Positions 59,593 through 64,000 of a stretch of DNA of 64,000 nucleotides are shown here, in pieces. Position numbers and translations under genes: made by a program. This stretch comes from Todiramphus chloris collaris. Its lineage: Eukaryota > Chordata > Aves > Coraciiformes > Alcedinidae. The stretch covers positions 6,075,545-6,139,544 of the forward strand of contig JANVCC010000077.1 of assembly GCA_025345505.1 (NCBI GenBank). The letters are read 5' to 3'. The notes beneath the pieces were generated by a model that was not told the DNA's origin, did not search any database, and saw nothing but the letters and a program-made list of their open reading frames with translations. Within the stretch, counting starts at the first letter, position 1. Every line of letters starts with the position of its first letter.

Positions 59593-62500
59593 CCCTCTAC
59601 TGTTGTATTATCCACTGTCCGCGTGTGTGATGGTGTGCAAAACTGAACCCTCTGGGTTTAGACCGTTCCTTCTGGGCTCCACGTGTATGTCCAAGAGGAG
59701 GAGCAGTTTTGGCTGCAGTTTAACCTGTGCAATATAAGACTCCTTGGATCCTCTTTGGAGGGGGTGGGTAAGAGAGGGACTTGACTGAGAGTTTAAACTA
59801 AGGGTTTTAAAAGCAGAAAAGCAAAGTAGCAATAAGATGGTCTGAAATGTTCATCTTGCACTTAGTCTGGTCAGTCTGGTGTGGTAGCACCCATGCTGAA
59901 AGTACAGGCTCTTGTGAGATTGAGGTGGAGTGGGAGCAACCATTCGTTCTTGCCTTGTTTCTTTAAGGGAATTTATTGCTAATAAAACCTGGCAGAACTG
60001 ACAGTCCTGAAGGCTTCGTAATCCCTGCAGTAATTACTGACTGGATGGGGTCTGATGTGAGCTTGCTCGTGCTGCTGTTTTAGTGCCTCTCATTCCATCC
60101 TTAGGGCAGTCTTAGAGAAGCCCATACATTTCTTGGCCTGCCTTTTAGGACAGCTGCTAACCCGAGCTCCTTCATTGTTACAGTTGTAGGAATATTCCAG
60201 AGTTGCTCATGGCCATGGAGTAGTCACGGAAAAATGATGGTGGTTGGTATATTTTGTTGGGTTTCATTTCTTGAAATGCCACTTGTTGAGCTGACAGGTT
60301 CTTGTAAGTGCTTTAGTTGTGGTAGCCATAACTTCTCACTCTCCAAAATGGTGTGGAGTTGGAAACAGAGGCATGTATGATGAGGCACACATCCTGTAAG
60401 GAGGTTTTTCTTGGAAGAAGGAAAGAATACCTCACTAGCTGGTTGTAAAACCTGGGGAAGCTGGTAGTAGCTGCAACCCATCAGGAATCTTTCTGCAAAT
60501 TCATATGCCCCTTTACGTGGTGGCATTATGATCACTGAGACAACTGATGGACTTCTAAAAATGTAGCAGTTGACTTGTTTAATAGTGCCAGCTGCAAATC
60601 TGAACCGTATCAAATTTCCCCTGAAGTTAAGAAGCTCTCAGCTTAGGTTTTGGGTTCATTTTCTGTGCACTTGGGTTGCATTTTTAAGCACTTCTTTGAA
60701 ACCACAAAGGGTTAGAAAGTTACTTTAACATCATTTCAACTTTAGAATTTATGTTGTGGTCCCCGATATTGAAGAGCAGGGATTTGATACAAGTGATCAA
60801 ATACCCCGAGGCTTACACTCGAGTAAGAGTTAGAAATGTCGCTTACAGTAGACGAGTTCTGATTTGTTTGGGTTTTATTTCTTGTTTTTAACAAGTGCTG
60901 AAACATTCTGGTCCACATTGCACAAATCCCAAATGTGAAGATGAATAAAAACAAGACTTCTTGGAACTTGAGGAACTTGTATGGGGCACAAATCCAGAGT
61001 ATGGGTTTGTTTATTTGCATTCCAATAGCTCAGAAATCTCAGGCCCTCCAAGCGATGGGAGTTGGTAATGCATCTTCCTGCTGACTCCTGCTTTTGGTCA
61101 CCTCCGTGCCCAGGATCTCGCAGCAAACAGACCTTGCACGCTAGCAAATGTTTTGCATACGTGAACAAGTGTGATAGTGATGTGCTGAAAGCATGGAAGC
61201 AGATCTCCTTCCTTCCTTCGTGAAGATTTAGATACGGCTTCCGCTGTTCGCATGGCAGGGGTTGTTTCTGCATGGTACTCCGACAAGATTAGTCTTAAAA
61301 AAAAAAAAAAGGAATGGGTAAACAGAACTACTTCCTTAGATATTTTCTAGGAATAGATCTGTTGGGTCAACTGGAGTCCAGTGCTAAGTAGGATCTTCTG
61401 CAGTGGCCTGGTCTATGCTGTACAGCTGGGTTTTTTTAGTTCTGGAAGGTGGCTGAAGGTATGTGGCAGTACACATTGCTTCCAGCATGATACAGGGATA
61501 TTAGAGATCAGATATTAACCCATATGCCTACTTGGCACAGTGCAGCACCATGAAGAGAGAAAAGCTTGGGCTGAAATGATATTTTAGATGTACTGTGCAG
61601 AAATGTTTGGGCTAACAGATTCCTCCGCGGGGCTGCTTTTGCTCAGAACTGAGCACTTCTGGCGTGGCAATCTGTGTAGCAGCTCGAGACTTCACCTGTT
61701 GTGTGGAGTGGGGTCTGCCTGGGGTGTAATGACTCCTCCAGTGAGGCACAGCGAGGAGATGTGCACTCTCGAGAGCAGAAGTTTTAGTTGGTATTTGATG
61801 CTGGTTAAATCTCTGGGAGCGTTCTGCTCTTTCCTGAAGCGTAGCGAAGCTTTCCTCGCTTTTGAATCAAGACCCCCTTATGCTGCAGGCTGGTTGCCTG
61901 TGCGTAGTCAGCCTGTCTGCTGGTGACAGTGACATAAAGACATTGTGGCTGTCCTCCAGCACGGCTGGGCCCGGGCACACCAAGCTGGTCTGGCTTCGGC
62001 ATCATCAACAGGAGAGCTGAGGTTTGGCCTTGTAATTGAATCAGTTACACTGTGCAAGTCCCTTAAGGGTTGTCTGACGGATGAGCAAGAAGAAGATATT
62101 CCATGGTGACTTCCAGAAATAGTGAAAATTAGCAAAAAAATAGGTGCTAAGACCCAGCAGTGCTGGGTCTTTTTGGGGTAGACCTCTGCCTTTAGGGCTT
62201 GCACAGCACTGCGGGGCTGGAGGAGTGGACATGGTCCATTCGTTGGAAGAAGGCTGACAGATGACCCATTAAATAATGAGATCATATTCATAACCCATGA
62301 TACGTGTTTTCCTTCTACTAAGACTGATAATCCACCTTCCCCTCCCTTGTCCCATCCTGTCCGTGTTTTTAATACTCTGTTTCTGAGTGGGTTTTACTCT
62401 TCTTCTAGATTTGCTACTATTAGTAAAATCAGTGTAATGCTGCCTTTGCAGTCTGCTAATTTTGTTATTCCTGAACTGTAATGTGGTGGTATGAAATTAT

Positions 62501-62631
62501 TAGTGTTCTGTGCAGATTTTGTCTCCACAAATGTGCAAAGTCGTCTTAATTTTTGTTTCAGTTCCTTGCATAAGTTTTAATTTATATCTTTTTACTCATG
62601 TTACCTAAGATTTGTTATTTTTTTTGCCTTT
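59593..62631. other. TCF7L2: Intronic sequence leading to the TCF7L2 exon
   Basis: Unique sequence with A14 near 61297. A compact inverted repeat lies at 62149-62171 (AAGACCCAGCA, one base, TGCTGGGTCTT). The last 300 bases before the exon are T-rich and AT-rich, as usual near an acceptor. No other exon is recognised. Confidence 0.6.
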
Positions 62632-62679
62632 CTTTTCTGAACTCATTTTTCTTTCCCCATTTTTGTTTCCTCCATCTAG
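62632..62679 (+). other. TCF7L2: Splice acceptor region of the TCF7L2 exon
   Basis: A pyrimidine-rich run of about 35 bases (ttttctttccccatttttg, then tttcctccatctag) ends with AG at 62678-62679. A branch-point-like CTGAAC lies at 62637-62642, about 38 bases upstream of the AG, a normal distance. No AG occurs between that branch point and the acceptor AG, so the site choice is unambiguous. Confidence 0.9.
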
Positions 62680-62781
62680 TATCTGCAGATGAAATGGCCA
62701 CTGCTTGATGTTCAGGCAGGGAGCCTTCAGAGTAGACAAGCCCTCAAGGATGCTAGGTCTCCATCTCCAGCACACATTGTT
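62680..62781 (+). CDS. TCF7L2: TCF7L2 internal coding exon (34 codons, phase 0 at both ends)
   Basis: The exon reads in frame from TAT at its first base to GTT at its last, giving 34 residues that begin YLQMKWPLLDVQAGSLQ and end RSPSPAHIV. From memory of the family this matches vertebrate TCF7L2 at about residues 150-185 of the long isoform. The stretch with GSLQSRQALKDA separates it from TCF7L1, which is shorter here. TCF7L2 is a nuclear HMG-box DNA-binding factor that recruits beta-catenin through its N terminus and activates Wnt targets, or represses them with Groucho/TLE. This exon lies in the central linker between the beta-catenin-binding domain and the HMG box. A long pyrimidine tract ending in CATCTAG precedes it and GTAAGTAAA follows it, so both splice sites are strong. 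Both boundaries fall between codons. The methionine at 62689 is in frame and could start an N-terminally truncated protein. No frameshift or stop is seen. Confidence 0.96.
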
Positions 62782-62790
62782 GTAAGTAAA
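62782..62790 (+). other. TCF7L2: Splice donor of the TCF7L2 exon
   Basis: The sequence after the exon is GTAAGTAAA, matching the intronic half of the U1 consensus at every key position. The last exon bases (GTT) are not the usual CAG/AAG, but the intronic half compensates. The exon ends on a complete codon, so the next TCF7L2 exon should begin in phase 0. Confidence 0.9.
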
Positions 62791-64000
62791 CGCAGAAAGA
62801 TGTTATTCCTTTTTATTTTTTTTTCTTTTGAATTATTATTTATTATTATTTTTATAAACAAAGGCATTTGACATTAACGGCATTGATTATCATTGGTTTT
62901 CTTTTACACAAACCTGAAGAGAAATATGTGGAAAAAACACCCAAACAAACAAACCCCAACGAGCCCATGGTAAAAGGAGGAAATACATTTGCTGTTGCTG
63001 GGCTATTTATGAAATCACCATTCACGTGCCTTATAGGAGAGCAGAGAATTCAAAATGCTCTAAATGTACACACTGTAGAATTTCTTAGTGGCAGTTGAGT
63101 CCAGTCAGGCTGGTTTATATATCTGAAAATGTTGAACTGAAGAAAATGAAGAGAAACTGGTGGAAAGCATTTAAAAAAAATAAAAAAGAAGCCTGTTCTA
63201 AAGCCTTTACTAAAAAAAAAAATTGTTTGTTATTGCAAAATTTTGAATGAAAGTTTGTGAGAGTTGGTCAGCATTTTACCTGGGTGAAGGCTGAACACAG
63301 CCAAGCTCAACAGGGTGCATGTCCCTTTGTGTTGTGATGACTTCTTATTTAGTGTAAAAAGTGTTATCAAATGTTTACTACTTACCTGAAAAATATAAAA
63401 CTCTATTTGTAATGAGTAGCATTGCTAAAAATAACTTTATTAACTCCTCACTTAAATTCTCAGTTGAATTTTCTTGGTTCTGTTGTAAAAACAATGTTGA
63501 GTTTGAAATGTTCAATACAAATTTGCATGCCAGGAGTTTGGGGTTTTATTACTTTCTCACATAGCATCCATAGAGGTCTAAAGGGAAAGTGTTTGTTTAC
63601 ATGGTGTTATGCAAGAATGGTGGCATGCACAGGCCCATCCTGACCTACAGCCAGTGTCAGAGCCATCTGTTATTAAGGAGCCTCTTAGCTCTGAGTGTTC
63701 ATCTGGGTAATTCACCTCTGGAGAAGATGGCAGTGGGTTAGAATATTTCTTTTGAAATACTTTATTATCAGACTTTACATGTTGGGGTTTTTTTTGTTGT
63801 GTAGTTTTGGTTTTTTCTTTATAAAAACCTTTTTATAACCATTGGAGGATGAGGTGAATCTGAGGATAAGAAGCACTACTTATTCTCTTATCTTTTGCTG
63901 TATGGTCTAAAGCTGAGGCAGCTGGTACATCATCCAAGGCACACATTTGTTTTGTTAGGAATCTCAAATCATACTAAATATTTTTGAGGAGCTTCTTTTT
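62782..64000 (+). other. TCF7L2: Start of the next TCF7L2 intron (partial)
   Basis: This is AT-rich intronic sequence. It holds an (ATT)n-like run at about 62828-62855, A-rich runs near 63172-63188 and 63212-63222, and a T/G homopolymer patch at 63786-63820. I see no second exon; the next TCF7L2 exon (peptide beginning SNKVPVVQ in vertebrates) is not in the window. Confidence 0.75.

Larger units (their letters stand above)
1..62679 (+). other. TCF7L2: Long TCF7L2 intron upstream of the recognised exon (5' boundary outside the window)
   Basis: No other TCF7L2 exon is visible in these 62.7 kb. I checked for the optional exon that precedes this one in vertebrates (about 69 bases, peptide ...KTIEHQIAVQ) and found no match, so it probably lies to the left of the window. 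The plus strand looks rich in G and T, with many more long T runs than A runs. This is the asymmetry expected of the non-template strand of transcribed introns and agrees with + strand transcription. The impression is by eye, with no full base count. Confidence 0.75.

Noticed and set aside
1..64000. tRNA, rRNA, snoRNA or CRISPR-like arrays
   Set aside because: I saw no cloverleaf-like gene apart from the tRNA-derived head of MIR, no box C/D or H/ACA pair I could support, and no regularly spaced direct repeats. This is ordinary eukaryotic intron, not a prokaryotic locus.

Overview
The window is vertebrate nuclear DNA, most likely from a bird. Evidence: a CR1 LINE 3' end, very old MIR and L3 relics, low overall repeat density, no mammalian Alu or L1, and typical intron/exon splice signals. 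The one gene I can name with confidence is TCF7L2, the HMG-box Wnt effector formerly called TCF-4. One 102-base coding exon lies at 62680-62781 on the + strand. It has a strong acceptor and donor and encodes a TCF7L2-specific peptide (YLQMKWPLLDVQ...RSPSPAHIV).

Everything to its left (1-62679) is best read as one very long TCF7L2 intron, and 62782-64000 as the start of the next. I looked for the preceding optional 23-codon exon (peptide ...KTIEHQIAVQ) and did not find it, so the intron to the left is probably longer than 62.6 kb. In humans the introns flanking that optional exon carry the type 2 diabetes association signal and many enhancers. The non-coding content here is therefore plausibly regulatory.

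Layout: 1-560 is a pyrimidine tract followed by a dense CpG block (36 CpG in 241-480). 0.6-3.5 kb is T/C-homopolymer-rich intron. AT-rich, TAAT-rich blocks that look like candidate conserved enhancers lie near 3.6-4.1, 7.05-7.4, 12.35-12.75, 13.3, 18.55-19.25, 23.0-23.35, 29.2-29.7, 48.6-48.9, 58.26-58.7 and 59.04-59.43 kb. Ancient amniote repeats are scattered through the intron: palindromic 'ccattgaagtcaatgg'-type elements at 7.95, 10.83, 19.3, 34.9, 43.9 and 45.4 kb; MIR SINE relics at 25.9, 31.3, 33.9 and 39.3 kb; and an L3 LINE tail at 30.1 kb. A younger CR1 3' fragment lies on the minus strand at 53.47-53.88 kb. Two more CpG-rich blocks (46.15-46.88 and 58.8-59.04 kb) are candidate internal promoters. 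A 100-base assembly gap flanked by poly-C is at 26150-26249.

None of the many open frames outside the TCF7L2 exon shows a recognisable protein. I regard them as chance frames in intronic DNA, apart from the CR1 ORF2 remnant. Enhancer and promoter calls rest on composition and motif appearance only and are scored low.
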